From assembly GCF_023161665.1 (NCBI RefSeq), contig NZ_JALNTW010000003.1:62001-126000 (forward strand): DNA of 64,000 nt, given 5' to 3'. Under the pieces are notes generated by a model, which saw only the letters and a list, made by a program, of their open reading frames with translations, made no database searches and was not told where the DNA came from. This stretch comes from Shewanella sp. 1CM18E. GTDB taxonomy: Bacteria > Pseudomonadota > Gammaproteobacteria > Enterobacterales > Shewanellaceae. The translations under genes were made by a program, and so were the position numbers. Position 1 is the stretch's first letter. Each line of letters starts with the position of its first letter. Of the stretch, positions 55,547 through 64,000 are shown one piece after another.

Positions 55547-55933
55547 TTACTTCTTACGACCTAGTACTTTTACGCCAGCTTTTGAACCATCGGAGTTGCC
55601 AAATACTTCAAGCTTTTTAACGCAGCGTGGGTAAGCGAATTTACGCCAGTCGGTGTATTTGTTTTTCTTTAGGTCACGGTAGAAATGAATTGTCTTAGTT
55701 TGACCATTGTTGAAGGTCACTTTGATTTTTTCTAAATTTAGATCACGCTCGGCTTTTACGCGGATAGCATCTGTTTTACGGCAAATAAGTAATGGGATTT
55801 TTGCGCCGTGATCGCCGCTGCCTAATAAGATAGTGCGACCTAAAGTAATTTGCTCATCAGCCATAGCTGTATTGCTGATAGTTAGCATACTTAAAGCCAT
55901 CATAAGGCCAGCGATAAAGGTTTTCATATTCAT
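55547..55933 (-). CDS. Exported DUF2541-like protein
   Basis: 128 residues with a signal peptide (about 1-25, ending AMA). The mature part (about 103 residues) has two cysteines (IPLLICRKTD and YPRCVKKLEV) and the pattern of the DUF2541/YaaI family (IPLLICR, DAIRVKAERDLNLEKIKV, TDWRKF). It is very basic toward the C-terminus (KVLGRKK). The second ATG two codons on is an alternative start. Function unknown. Confidence 0.65.
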   Translation of the reverse strand: MNMKTFIAGLMMALSMLTISNTAMADEQITLGRTILLGSGDHGAKIPLLICRKTDAIRVKAERDLNLEKIKVTFNNGQTKTIHFYRDLKKNKYTDWRKFAYPRCVKKLEVFGNSDGSKAGVKVLGRKK

Positions 55934-56173
55934 ATATTGGTAAGTAGTTTTAAAGGGCGGCTAAATTAGTGCTTTGTTTGCTTTGGCGCTAGCTTATCTT
56001 GAGTGAATTTTGATCTTGCTAGCAAATATTAATGGGATACTGGTTGAAGAGTCTTATTGTTTGAATGTTAGGCTGAAATCTTTGAGGTTTGGCTAACCTG
56101 CAGCATGTTAAGTTGATGAGCAACGGATATGTTTACGAGTTAGCCATGATGTTAAAAATACAGGTTTGATCGT

Positions 56174-56749
56174 TTAAAGGGTCTTGAGCTGACTTTCTAA
56201 TTCTTTAGTTGTTTTTTGACTGATAAACTCTTTATAGAGTGTTGCTTTGTCAGTGGGGTCAATATTGGAATTTTGACCAACAGACTCATTAAATAACGCC
56301 GATGTGACGGTTTTAGGAACAGTAACTAAGGCGCAAACTTGATCAATATTATTAATCTTTATTACGGCGACTTGTTCTACCTGACTCTTTTGTAGAGAAA
56401 CACTGGTTACTTGTTTGGCTATTTGCTCAAATGAAGATCCTGCTGTTACTAAGCCCGCAGAGTCATCTAACTTTTGGAATGTTTTCTCTAACACGCTGGC
56501 TTTTAACTCCATATTTTGCGCTAAAGTTGTACGTGAAAGTGATATTGCATGGTTACGGTCAATGGCAAAATTTCCAGAACTTTTGACGCAATTAGATGCT
56601 GAAAAACCATTTGCCGATGCAGGGTTCATCACCCATGCAGGAATATTGTTTGTTGTGTTTAATTGTGCTTGTTCAACGTTAGCGTCTTGGCTTGCGCAAC
56701 CAGTCACTAATAATGTCATTAATGCTGCTGATAAAATCGTCTTATTCAT
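56174..56749 (-). CDS. LPP20-family-like lipoprotein
   Basis: 191 residues. The lipobox VTGC gives Cys18. After a short linker, PAWVMNPASANGFSASNCV and the Ala/Leu-rich helix (HAISLSRTTLAQNMELK) match LPP20-type proteins, whose members occur at the outer membrane. Last gene of a packed operon of exported proteins; 14 bases after the transglycosylase-like gene. It has one more cysteine near residue 55 and another near 140. Function unknown. Confidence 0.75.
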   Translation of the reverse strand: MNKTILSAALMTLLVTGCASQDANVEQAQLNTTNNIPAWVMNPASANGFSASNCVKSSGNFAIDRNHAISLSRTTLAQNMELKASVLEKTFQKLDDSAGLVTAGSSFEQIAKQVTSVSLQKSQVEQVAVIKINNIDQVCALVTVPKTVTSALFNESVGQNSNIDPTDKATLYKEFISQKTTKELESQLKTL

Positions 56750-56763
56750 CGTGTAACCTTTTG

Positions 56764-58074
56764 TTAGATTGTTGAGCTCTTATTTTTTTCGCTGTATGTC
56801 TTTAGCTTGCTATTAACTTTTTCAAGATAATTACGCGTTTCTTTGTAAGGTAAGTTTGTCATTAAGTGCTGGTAAACTTGCTGCGAACTCATAGTGTTAA
56901 TTTTTTTAACCGTCATATTTACACTCTTGAGTCCAAATGCTTTGGCAATATTGCCTGACCCGGTGTTATATGCTGCGATGACTGCATACGTCGCACTTTG
57001 GGGATCTTTAATCCCTTTTAAGTATCTGCTTTTGAGGATCTTTAAGTAGGCTGTACCTGTTTCTATGTTGACTTGAGGGTTGTAAAGCTCATTTGCACTC
57101 ATTGGTTTATCTTTGCCGCGGTAGAGTTTATTGACATCGTGACCCGCAGTATTGGGCACAATCTGCATCAAGCCAAAAGCGGGAACGTGAGATTTAGCTT
57201 TTGGATTAAAATGAGACTCCGTATGCATAATGGCCAGGATCAATGGCGCAGGTAGGTTTTGTTTGACACTTTCAACGTAAATATAGGGCATGTAGTTTTT
57301 AGCCCGTTCAGATATTGCCGAAGTTGGAATATCAACCCGATACTGCACGAGTTTTATAGGGGCGCGCGCTAAGGTTTGTTGATTCTTTTTAAAGTTATCT
57401 TCGAGCTTCGCGACTCTTTCGAGCTCATGGGCTTTCATTACGCGCTTTTGCTCAATGAGAACCTGCTCTTTTATGGCTTCATCGGTTAACACTTCGCTTT
57501 GTTCGGTATAAATATCTAACTGACTCATTTGGCGCTCTGTTTGCGCTTTTATCGTATTTTGTACGTGATTGATAACGTCACTATCCAGCTTTACATCAAT
57601 GACTTTTGTTGTATCAGGCTTGGCGGTAATGGGCGTTGTCAAGCCAATGCTGGTTAGCAACTCTTGGTTTGAGGCAATAACATTATTGATGCTATCAAGT
57701 TGCTGCTGTTTATTTACAGTAGACTCATTAGGTTTGATATCTATAGTTATCTGGTTGTTTTTTAAATCGATTACGGTGCGAGAATAGCTTTTATTATCGA
57801 CTACTACAATCAAGTCTTGTGAGCTTGTTTTTGCATCCCCCCAACGTGCAATTGAATCTTGCTGTTGCTTATCCCAATCCTCTAAATAAGCGATTTGCCA
57901 CTGGGTAAATTCATTAATATGTGCTGCATACCACTGATTAAACTCATTCGAATCATCGACGCTCAGTTGACTGACTTCATGATCCAGTTCTGCAAAAGGG
58001 TCATTGGCAGCAACATTACCAACGCAACATAGATTAATGGCGATACATAAAATGCTATTTCGAAGTGTTATCAA
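56764..58074 (-). CDS. MltC-like lytic transglycosylase
   Basis: 436 residues from a TTG start at 58074. A signal peptide (about 1-24, ending NVAA) has no valid lipobox, so it is probably soluble, unlike E. coli MltC, a lipoprotein. The N-terminal half (about 25-120) fits the MltC N-terminal domain (FNQWYAAHINEFTQWQIAYL), a long coiled-coil-rich middle follows (about 120-240), and the SLT domain has the catalytic Glu286 in MHTESHFNP, with AFGLMQIVP. It cuts peptidoglycan glycan strands. Part of a packed operon of exported proteins. Confidence 0.88.
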   Translation of the reverse strand: MITLRNSILCIAINLCCVGNVAANDPFAELDHEVSQLSVDDSNEFNQWYAAHINEFTQWQIAYLEDWDKQQQDSIARWGDAKTSSQDLIVVVDNKSYSRTVIDLKNNQITIDIKPNESTVNKQQQLDSINNVIASNQELLTSIGLTTPITAKPDTTKVIDVKLDSDVINHVQNTIKAQTERQMSQLDIYTEQSEVLTDEAIKEQVLIEQKRVMKAHELERVAKLEDNFKKNQQTLARAPIKLVQYRVDIPTSAISERAKNYMPYIYVESVKQNLPAPLILAIMHTESHFNPKAKSHVPAFGLMQIVPNTAGHDVNKLYRGKDKPMSANELYNPQVNIETGTAYLKILKSRYLKGIKDPQSATYAVIAAYNTGSGNIAKAFGLKSVNMTVKKINTMSSQQVYQHLMTNLPYKETRNYLEKVNSKLKTYSEKNKSSTI

Positions 58075-58097
58075 GGTTTAGTTTTCCGTGGCAAGAA

Positions 58098-58859
58098 TTA
58101 AAAATAGGACGACAAGTCATCGGCGGAAGCTCGCTCAAGCTTATCTATGGCATCATGGATATCATTGGCCAGTTGTTGGCAATTCGAGCTTTTACATAAC
58201 TCAACGATAGCTAGGCTCGTTGTGAGTTGTTCTTGTTGCATTTTCCATTGGGCTAGCCATAACTTGATGTCGTTGCTTTCGACTTTGGTGATATCAACAT
58301 ACTTGTCAAAATAAGCCTCTGCTTTAACAGGAGCTTGTTGTTGAAGTAAGAGAGTTATCATGCTGGCCCCATCCATGGATACCACTGGCTCCTTTATCAA
58401 ATACGGCAATAGGGGTTTAATGGCTGCATATTGCTGAGTAGTGTAATAAGCAATGGCATAACTTAATCCGGTTCTTGCTAAGTTAGTTGATTTGCCACTG
58501 TCAATAATGGTTGCTGAACAAGAGGCTGTTAGGTTTGTCACATTATGGTATTGAATGTTATCAAGTTCGAATTGTAGATTGATCATAGGCCAGTCAGAGA
58601 AGGGGGCCTTAATTAGCTGGGCAGCTATCAACTTATTCTCATATTTTGCACGTAAGGGTAATGCGAGTCCTTTACGGCAGAGACTTTTCATTTGAGCGGG
58701 TTTTAGGGCTCTTTCACGCTCAATAGAGGCTGAGTAAAAGGGGGATTCCCCACTAACCTGATAACGGGTACCTGAAAACTCCCAGCTGTTGGCTTGATTT
58801 GCCATTGCTGGCAAGCTTATTAAGCTTGCCAGCAACAACCCAAAAGATTTACAGCTCAT
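58098..58859 (-). CDS. Exported hypothetical protein
   Basis: 253 residues with a signal peptide (about 1-20, ending AMA). The mature part has four cysteines and no obvious domain (ERERALKPAQMKSLCRKGL, then an Ala/Leu-rich helical C-terminal half). I do not recognise the family. The start overlaps the upstream gene by 11 bases. Inside its signal-peptide coding sequence lies a perfect 14-bp inverted repeat (58805-58835). Confidence 0.7.
   Translation of the reverse strand: MSCKSFGLLLASLISLPAMANQANSWEFSGTRYQVSGESPFYSASIERERALKPAQMKSLCRKGLALPLRAKYENKLIAAQLIKAPFSDWPMINLQFELDNIQYHNVTNLTASCSATIIDSGKSTNLARTGLSYAIAYYTTQQYAAIKPLLPYLIKEPVVSMDGASMITLLLQQQAPVKAEAYFDKYVDITKVESNDIKLWLAQWKMQQEQLTTSLAIVELCKSSNCQQLANDIHDAIDKLERASADDLSSYF
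58805..58835 (-). repeat. Perfect hairpin inside the start of an operon gene
   Basis: TTGCTGGCAAGCTT (58805-58818) / AAGCTTGCCAGCAA (58822-58835), 14 bp with a 3-base loop. It starts 24 bases after the ATG of the 253-residue gene and lies in the signal-peptide codons. No T-run follows, so it is not a normal terminator. Confidence 0.85.
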
Positions 58860-60141
58860 TGATACGGCTTACCTGACCTGAAGGGCCTTGCGAACTTTCA
58901 GCTTCGGTTAGGCCACCAGTTGTGTTGACCTTATGAGTACTACCAACATTACCTTCTCTTAATCTCTGTTTATTTTCTGCCGATGCTTTTTTGGCTGCAG
59001 CCTCTAATGAAGGAGCATAAACGGCTACGGCAAGAGACCAGTTACCATCGGAACTCGTAAATGTTTTAACAGACACACCCGCTGGAACTTTACCTGCTGC
59101 AAATGACTTGTATGAGTCTGATGTTTTCATATTATTGAGGAAAGTATGCTTATCTTCTGCAAGTACCGTAGCATCGGCAGGGTTGATATTGTCAGGTTCG
59201 TATTCGAACTGTTCATTCTTCTCAACTTGGTTTTCAGCAAAGCCACCTTGCCAGTATACTTCTTCACCTTGCATCACAGAGATCAAGCTGTTACGCGCCT
59301 TAGCCTGTGCTTGTGATTTGGAAGCGCTCAATAATTTACGTTGAATATTCTTGCTTCTATTTTCACGAATAATAGAGGAACCAAAACCAAGTACAAATGA
59401 CTCACCTGTATCAGCGTTAGTAATCACTTTCGCGCCAACAGGAGGCATCACACCAGCTTGTAGATCATTGATAATTTGCTTAAAGATGATATTAGGTTCA
59501 GTTGTTTGGGTTAAGGCACCCACTTGACGTTTGGTTTGCTCACGGGTTTTTGGCGTCGAGATTAAACTTACGCGCACCATTTTTTCTGTTGGATCGTCAA
59601 AAACATCGAAGGTGACATAACCAACTAAAGCGCCTTTAACCGACTCTGCACAATTATCACTGGTGAAACTGTGGGTGTTGGCTGCACTTTCTGTGCCCGT
59701 ATCAATCATGTCCGTCACCTCGGTAACGACAGTGGCGCATGCATTGCTCATGCCTTCCATATTCTCCACTAACTGCTTCTTCGCAATTTGGAAGGCTTTG
59801 GTATAAGCAGCACGTTTTGATAATAGTGACGCATTACGGTTTTCGTAGGTTTCGTAGCTTGCAGAACCTGTAGAAAGGATGCCGACTCCAGAGCTAACAG
59901 CAATCATTTTCACGCCGTCGCCGTCATCTTCAATGAGGCTTTTATGGGCAACTAACACGGCAGCCTTTGCGTCAGTTGCAACCACTAAACCATCAACTTC
60001 TTTGACATCTGAAGTATCAACGGTTTGCGCTTGATCTTCATTTGTTGCAGGCACGAGATCGTTGAGGTCAAAATCAACACTGGCATGGGCAGAGCCTAAG
60101 ACACTTGCTAATACTAATGACACGAGCGTTTTTTTAAACAT
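58849..60141 (-). CDS. Exported protein with two LPP20/FlgT-like segments
   Basis: 430 residues, signal peptide about 1-20 (ending AHA). The middle has two Ala/Lys-rich helix segments of the kind seen in LPP20/FlgT_N-like folds (KRAAYTKAFQIAKKQLVENM near 113 and SASKSQAQAKARNSLISVMQ near 270), with cysteines near 136 and 165 that could form a disulfide. C-terminal tail rich in Ala, Gly, Ser. No recognised family. 23 bases after the gene upstream in the operon; its stop overlaps the next start. Confidence 0.7.
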   Translation of the reverse strand: MFKKTLVSLVLASVLGSAHASVDFDLNDLVPATNEDQAQTVDTSDVKEVDGLVVATDAKAAVLVAHKSLIEDDGDGVKMIAVSSGVGILSTGSASYETYENRNASLLSKRAAYTKAFQIAKKQLVENMEGMSNACATVVTEVTDMIDTGTESAANTHSFTSDNCAESVKGALVGYVTFDVFDDPTEKMVRVSLISTPKTREQTKRQVGALTQTTEPNIIFKQIINDLQAGVMPPVGAKVITNADTGESFVLGFGSSIIRENRSKNIQRKLLSASKSQAQAKARNSLISVMQGEEVYWQGGFAENQVEKNEQFEYEPDNINPADATVLAEDKHTFLNNMKTSDSYKSFAAGKVPAGVSVKTFTSSDGNWSLAVAVYAPSLEAAAKKASAENKQRLREGNVGSTHKVNTTGGLTEAESSQGPSGQVSRINEL

Positions 60142-60164
60142 GAAAAAATATATCCTTTATGGGC

Positions 60165-61556
60165 TTACAGTACCTGAATTTGGTATTCATTAAGTACGCT
60201 GAGTTTTGTTTGGTATTGTGGCTGGTGAATGCGTAATGATGGCTCTATGTATTGGGCTAAGTCGTTTGCGTTATTTAACGATCTAAGCTGCACTATGACT
60301 CTGCCGGATTCAGCATTAATTTTTATATCTGAAACACCATTGATTGCGCTAAGTAAGGTATAAAGCTGACCATGCTTACCTGCTGCTTTCTCCGACAAAA
60401 TCAATTCACGGACTGGACCACCTCGCATCGCCATCTTATGAACAGAATCATGTAGCTGCTGTTTGAGTGCTTGCTGATTGTCTTCTAAAGCCAGATGGAC
60501 TGAGGCCAACTCATTGAGCATGTCGGGCTGGTTTGGCAACGTTAAAAAGGTTGGGTCGTTCCGCCAGACACCATATTGGTTACCAGCACGGTCGACTACA
60601 CTTGCTCTAAGTTCAAGTTGTAGCCCAGAAGGGGTTATCTTTTCGTTTTCTAAAACCTGCAGAATGATACTCGCCGCAGCAGGTGACTCAGATAGATTGA
60701 ATCCCATGGAGGCCAGCGCATCGGTAAAGGTTTGCTTTACAATGGGAAGCTTAGCATCAATGTAAACGGTGGGTTGTCCAAGACTTGTTATTAGCTCAGC
60801 CACTTTTTCTTCGATACGCTTTTTCTCAACAGTAATATCTAGGGTGACTGTCAATGTACCGTCTGGTAATTGCAATGAGCTGACTTCATTCCAGTGGCTT
60901 ATTAGCCCTTGAGTTTGCAAAGAGAGAGACTGTGTTGCCACCTCTTGCATATTAAAGTCATCAGAGTTCGCAGATGCCGACATATTTGAGCTCGATTGCT
61001 GCATAAAGCCAGACTTAACCATCACTCCAAGAACCTGACTTACAGCACGTTGAAATGCATCTTGCTCAGCGGCTTGGCGAGCAGTTAGACCCGCTTTGCT
61101 TTTTCCTTCTCCAACAACAACGACAGACATTGTTGGCTCCGAATCCCAGACAACATCTTGCTCGCTTTCTTGAGCTTGAGCAGTGGGGGGAGTCAGACGC
61201 ACTGTTATGCATGTATCATCACCCTGAATTTCAGGTTGATCATAGTTAGCTCGAATAGTGCCTTGGGTAATACCCGACACCAACAACTCTCGGTTCTGTT
61301 GATTATATTGTTCGTCAAACAGTTGAGAGTCGTCAGTAGAGAATGAGAATGAAGTTTCGCCTAACAGAAATAAGCGCAGATTATTTAAAGCTTGCGCCTT
61401 TGCTGCCTCTATTGCTAAAGCTCCACGTCCATATGCACAGCCTTGTTCAACAAGAGCCAGCGAAGGCTGGCTCTTATCTAGCTCTAATGCTGAAGCAGAC
61501 AGGCATACAAATAAGGTACTGAGGGTGAAGCCTTGAGTTAACCTTTTTGTACCCAT
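60165..61556 (-). CDS. Exported FlgT/LPP20-like protein
   Basis: 463 residues, signal peptide about 1-23 (ending ASA). Two consecutive segments resemble FlgT_N/LPP20-like folds: GCAYGRGALAIEAAKAQALN near 39-58 and VVVVGEGKSKAG followed by LTARQAAEQDAFQRAVSQVL near 157-176. A C-terminal part (about 265-463) is beta-rich. No flagellar genes lie in the window, so a flagellar role is not implied. The start overlaps the previous gene by 19 bases. AAGGAAC precedes the ATG. Confidence 0.7.
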   Translation of the reverse strand: MGTKRLTQGFTLSTLFVCLSASALELDKSQPSLALVEQGCAYGRGALAIEAAKAQALNNLRLFLLGETSFSFSTDDSQLFDEQYNQQNRELLVSGITQGTIRANYDQPEIQGDDTCITVRLTPPTAQAQESEQDVVWDSEPTMSVVVVGEGKSKAGLTARQAAEQDAFQRAVSQVLGVMVKSGFMQQSSSNMSASANSDDFNMQEVATQSLSLQTQGLISHWNEVSSLQLPDGTLTVTLDITVEKKRIEEKVAELITSLGQPTVYIDAKLPIVKQTFTDALASMGFNLSESPAAASIILQVLENEKITPSGLQLELRASVVDRAGNQYGVWRNDPTFLTLPNQPDMLNELASVHLALEDNQQALKQQLHDSVHKMAMRGGPVRELILSEKAAGKHGQLYTLLSAINGVSDIKINAESGRVIVQLRSLNNANDLAQYIEPSLRIHQPQYQTKLSVLNEYQIQVL

Positions 61557-62716
61557 GTACTACGTTCCTTCATAAACTCAATTGGTACCCCTACACTGAC
61601 GGCAAAGAGGCGGCGTTGATGGTCTGGACGATAGATGCCTGTTTCCGCTTCATCGCGTACCTGCTCAGCAAGATTACTGTCTTTCCAACGGATAATTTTG
61701 CCTTGAGCACTTTGCATGCTTGGGTTAACGGTTGCGACACCAATTGGTTCAACAAATCCTGCGCTATATTCAAACACCACCATTGTTTCATTGGGTAACA
61801 CACCCGCATTTTGACCGCGGTCTAATGAGATACGGTCTCCTTTGATCCCCATCACTTGTGCAGTGGCTGGCATCTCTTTGAGTAGTCGGGTAAGCATGAT
61901 GTCGAAGCTACGCGATGACATCTCGTTTAATACCGATTCAACATCCTTGCCGCTGGTGTAGTTAAAACCACGGTAGTATTCGCCGTTAGCAATGACAGTG
62001 GTATAACTGCTTTTTTCTCGCACATCGAAGTTAGAGACGCGGATTTTGCCAATATTTGGGTAGCTCAATTTTTCCCGGGTATAAGGATCGATTACACCGG
62101 TCGATATTTCCATTGAGGTTTGGAATAAGGATTGAGTTGAGCCAAACAGCATGTCGCCTGTTTTGAGCACATCGACTTTTATGATGTAATCCGTAGATAG
62201 TTTGCTCTTACTGCTGGCCTTTTTAGCAACATTAACTGCGCCCTCATCAGCAAGGATCTCTCCCATCGCGGCATTCACAGAATCCGTATCTCGAGTCAAA
62301 ATGCGGAAGCGGTTAACGCCTGCAAATTGGTTTTCAAGTGTGTTTTCTAGTGCTTTGCTTTGAAACTGGCCGATACTTGAATGCATCGCATTAAATACAT
62401 CTGCAGACGTACCTTGCAAGTTCTCGCTGACATCAGTTTGCACATCACCGAAATAGAGACGAATGGTCTTCTTGGCTAAAGGGCAGCGACTATCTTTTTC
62501 TTCTGCTTCATAAGAGCAAAACTGCAAGCCTTGGGTGTTGAAGTATGCAGGCACCTCAATGTCACTGCTCTCAAAATCATGGGCAGATTTGCCGATAATC
62601 AGTGACGAGTTTCCGGCATTACTTTCAACTGAATGTGTCTGGGAGACCTTAGTGCTCTGGCAGCCCGTGATGGCGATACCTATAGCTACTAAACAAGCTA
62701 CTTTAGTCAGCTTCAT
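61538..62716 (-). CDS. CsgG/FlgT-like lipoprotein
   Basis: 392 residues, lipobox ITGC gives Cys19. Central alpha-beta part (about 115-260) with the feel of CsgG/TolB-like domains (AMHSSIGQFQSKALENTLEN, DYIIKVDVLKTGDML), then a C-terminal segment AQVMGIKGDRISLDRGQNAG that resembles the C-terminal SH3-like domain of FlgT. The start codon shares one base with the stop of the upstream gene (TAATG). Function unknown; an outer-membrane or peptidoglycan-bound role is inferred. Confidence 0.72.
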   Translation of the reverse strand: MKLTKVACLVAIGIAITGCQSTKVSQTHSVESNAGNSSLIIGKSAHDFESSDIEVPAYFNTQGLQFCSYEAEEKDSRCPLAKKTIRLYFGDVQTDVSENLQGTSADVFNAMHSSIGQFQSKALENTLENQFAGVNRFRILTRDTDSVNAAMGEILADEGAVNVAKKASSKSKLSTDYIIKVDVLKTGDMLFGSTQSLFQTSMEISTGVIDPYTREKLSYPNIGKIRVSNFDVREKSSYTTVIANGEYYRGFNYTSGKDVESVLNEMSSRSFDIMLTRLLKEMPATAQVMGIKGDRISLDRGQNAGVLPNETMVVFEYSAGFVEPIGVATVNPSMQSAQGKIIRWKDSNLAEQVRDEAETGIYRPDHQRRLFAVSVGVPIEFMKERSTWVQKG

Positions 62717-63432
62717 TATGCTTTCACTTTCTCTGCTAACACTTTATCTAGGTTTTTTAATTGCTCGATAGTGTCTTGATCCATAGAGATTAAAGTATTG
62801 GCATCAAGAGCAAGCTCTGAGCGTGCTTTTAGCTCATTGTATGCTTCAACGATAGGTACGATCTCTTCAGCTTCGCCTTCTTCTTTTGATTCGTTTGAAC
62901 CAAACTTAAGCACGCTATCAAGGGCGCCTCCTGTCGCATCGTAAGCGATAGCCGTAGCATTTTGGGAAGCAATGTAGGCGATTTCAGCAACTTGCAGGGT
63001 AATATCGGCAGCAAGTACTAGGTTTTCATCAAAGATGTCATCAGAGGCTTGTTGGTAGGCTTCTACTTGAGGGCGGATTTTTTTATTTTCAGGTTTTGCC
63101 GCATCAAAGTCGTTCATCGCAATAAGCAGTTCTTCGTCAGACTTGTCTGCGTTAACGGCTAAGAAACCTGCTACATCAGCATGCTTTGCAGCTAGAGTCG
63201 AGTAGCTATTAAATACTGCACATTGGCGCTCTTGAATTGACACCATAACCTTTGATGCTTTATCGACGGCATAAGAAACAGGTGTGTACTTATCACCAAG
63301 AGTGACGCAGGTCTCGGTTAGCTCTACTTTCATTTGAGCGCGATCAGCTGTAGATGATTCTGTACCAGTGATAGAAGCACAGCCAGAGATAAAAGAAAGC
63401 ATTAGACCTGCAAGGATGGTTTTTTTAAACAT
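62716..63432 (-). CDS. Hypothetical lipoprotein
   Basis: 238 residues, lipobox ISGC gives Cys18. The mature part is acidic and helical, with a Glu-rich stretch near 185 (NESKEEGEAEEIVP) and Ala-rich helices. Two further cysteines near 42 and 73. No recognised family. Stop codon overlaps the next start (TAATG). AAGGACA precedes the ATG. Confidence 0.72.
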   Translation of the reverse strand: MFKKTILAGLMLSFISGCASITGTESSTADRAQMKVELTETCVTLGDKYTPVSYAVDKASKVMVSIQERQCAVFNSYSTLAAKHADVAGFLAVNADKSDEELLIAMNDFDAAKPENKKIRPQVEAYQQASDDIFDENLVLAADITLQVAEIAYIASQNATAIAYDATGGALDSVLKFGSNESKEEGEAEEIVPIVEAYNELKARSELALDANTLISMDQDTIEQLKNLDKVLAEKVKA

Positions 63433-63443
63433 TGTTATGTCCT

Positions 63444-64000
63444 TTAATGTAGCAATGTAAATATTGATTTATTGTTTATGGTATTAATTATTTTTTGTTG
63501 TGCGGCATTCTGAGCTGACTCTGCGCTATTTGGCGACTGACCTATTGCGGTAAGTATCTTTTGACTAACGGCTAAGCTGGGGTTACTGGCTTCAAAGAAC
63601 TGTAACCATAGAGTCTGCTTAGCGATAAATTTCTGCCCTCGTTTACCGTGCTGAGTTTGAGTTTTGATATAAAGCGTAATATGTGCATCTGCAGAAACCA
63701 TTAATGATTGTGCTAATGTCGATTTTACTGTTGATGCAAATAAATCTGGCGAAGAGGAAATTGCTACACTAATACTCTGAGCCTGATTGTTTAATGTTCG
63801 TTCTAAACTTAAATGAGTTTTGTTTAAAGGAACAAGGTTTGTTTCAATCAAGCTTGGTACAAGAGTAATGGCATTCTGTGCTTTAAAAAGTAAGTTGTAA
63901 GCCTTATTTAAACGGTTTAGATCTTGCCATGAGAAGCCTTGGCTCGCTAATAAGTCTGCGGCTAGTAAATGATTGTGGTTGATATCATTTAGTAATTTCC
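63444..64000 (-). CDS. Hypothetical protein, 5'-truncated at the window edge
   Basis: The frame is open from the stop at 63444 to the window edge, giving at least 185 residues of the C-terminal part; the start lies beyond 64000. The TTG at 63851 is only an internal codon, as the upstream frame continues without a stop. It has no membrane segment in the visible part and holds IYIKTQTQHGKRGQKF-like and Ala/Gln-rich stretches (SAESAQNAAQQKIINTI). Eleven bases before the next gene of the operon. Family unknown. Confidence 0.7.
   Translation of the reverse strand, partial: KLLNDINHNHLLAADLLASQGFSWQDLNRLNKAYNLLFKAQNAITLVPSLIETNLVPLNKTHLSLERTLNNQAQSISVAISSSPDLFASTVKSTLAQSLMVSADAHITLYIKTQTQHGKRGQKFIAKQTLWLQFFEASNPSLAVSQKILTAIGQSPNSAESAQNAAQQKIINTINNKSIFTLLH

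Noticed and set aside
1..64000. CRISPR arrays, insertion sequences, integrases, prophage genes
   Set aside because: No regular spaced repeats, transposase or phage-like translations were seen on either strand.

Overview
The window looks like chromosomal DNA of a marine gammaproteobacterium of the Shewanella type. The basis is indirect: protein-level resemblance of most genes to that group, moderate A+T content, an imelysin/di-heme lipoprotein operon, several TonB receptors, a SUMT-cysD-cysN-permease-cysC operon and an ArfA gene with an internal hairpin. No rRNA or tRNA genes, insertion sequences, phage genes or CRISPR arrays were seen. Genes are cut at both window edges.

Layout. 1-6.3 kb: a truncated hypothetical protein, a DUF3010-like protein, a periplasmic peroxiredoxin, a RIO-like kinase, a degenerate S41-peptidase-like protein and outer-membrane phospholipase A. 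6.6-12.4 kb: sulfate-assimilation operon (SUMT for siroheme, ATP sulfurylase CysD/CysN, an SLC13-type permease, APS kinase CysC). 12.4-14.6 kb: a DUF2806/TIGR03899-like protein and an MFS carrier. 14.9-19.6 kb: a Fur-boxed operon with a porin-like protein, an imelysin lipoprotein and a di-heme oxidoreductase lipoprotein. 19.7-22.9 kb: HemG, a small b-type cytochrome-like membrane protein, a glycosyltransferase and a variant DsbA. 23-29 kb: a DUF4397 lipoprotein, a flippase-like protein, a 2OG-Fe(II) oxygenase, a Trp-rich exported protein and a pirin. 29-34.5 kb: an RNase D-like exonuclease, a cold-shock/TM/DUF3465 fusion, a 223-bp tandem duplication that copies the 3' end of an EamA transporter, ArfA, and a UPF0718/ArsP-type permease with a Cys-rich loop and two matched operators. 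34.7-40.6 kb: a putative zinc-binding protein, an NhaC-type antiporter and a large TonB receptor. 40.7-43.8 kb: LysR regulator divergent from an HlyD/DUF2955 efflux pair. 43.8-54.5 kb: iron-uptake genes (PepSY/DUF3649-like/DUF3325 divergent from a TonB receptor; a second TonB receptor with a PKHD-type hydroxylase), with a CynX-like carrier, an AraC regulator and small proteins between them. 54.7-64 kb: all on the minus strand, small exported proteins followed by a tightly packed operon of at least eight genes encoding secreted proteins and lipoproteins with LPP20/FlgT/CsgG-like features plus an MltC-like lytic transglycosylase.

Three good Fur-box matches (14920, 46083, 54471) tie the imelysin operon and two of the TonB receptors to iron. 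The best candidate for an undescribed system is the 56.2-64.0 kb envelope operon. Other points worth a second look are the permease with TTATTTC-N10-GAAATAA operators on both sides of its promoter, the cold-shock/DUF3465 fusion, the CGNC DsbA with a His-rich insert, the 28-base perfect inverted repeat at 58805-58835 and the ArfA non-stop hairpin. All family assignments come from reading the translations by eye, with no database search.
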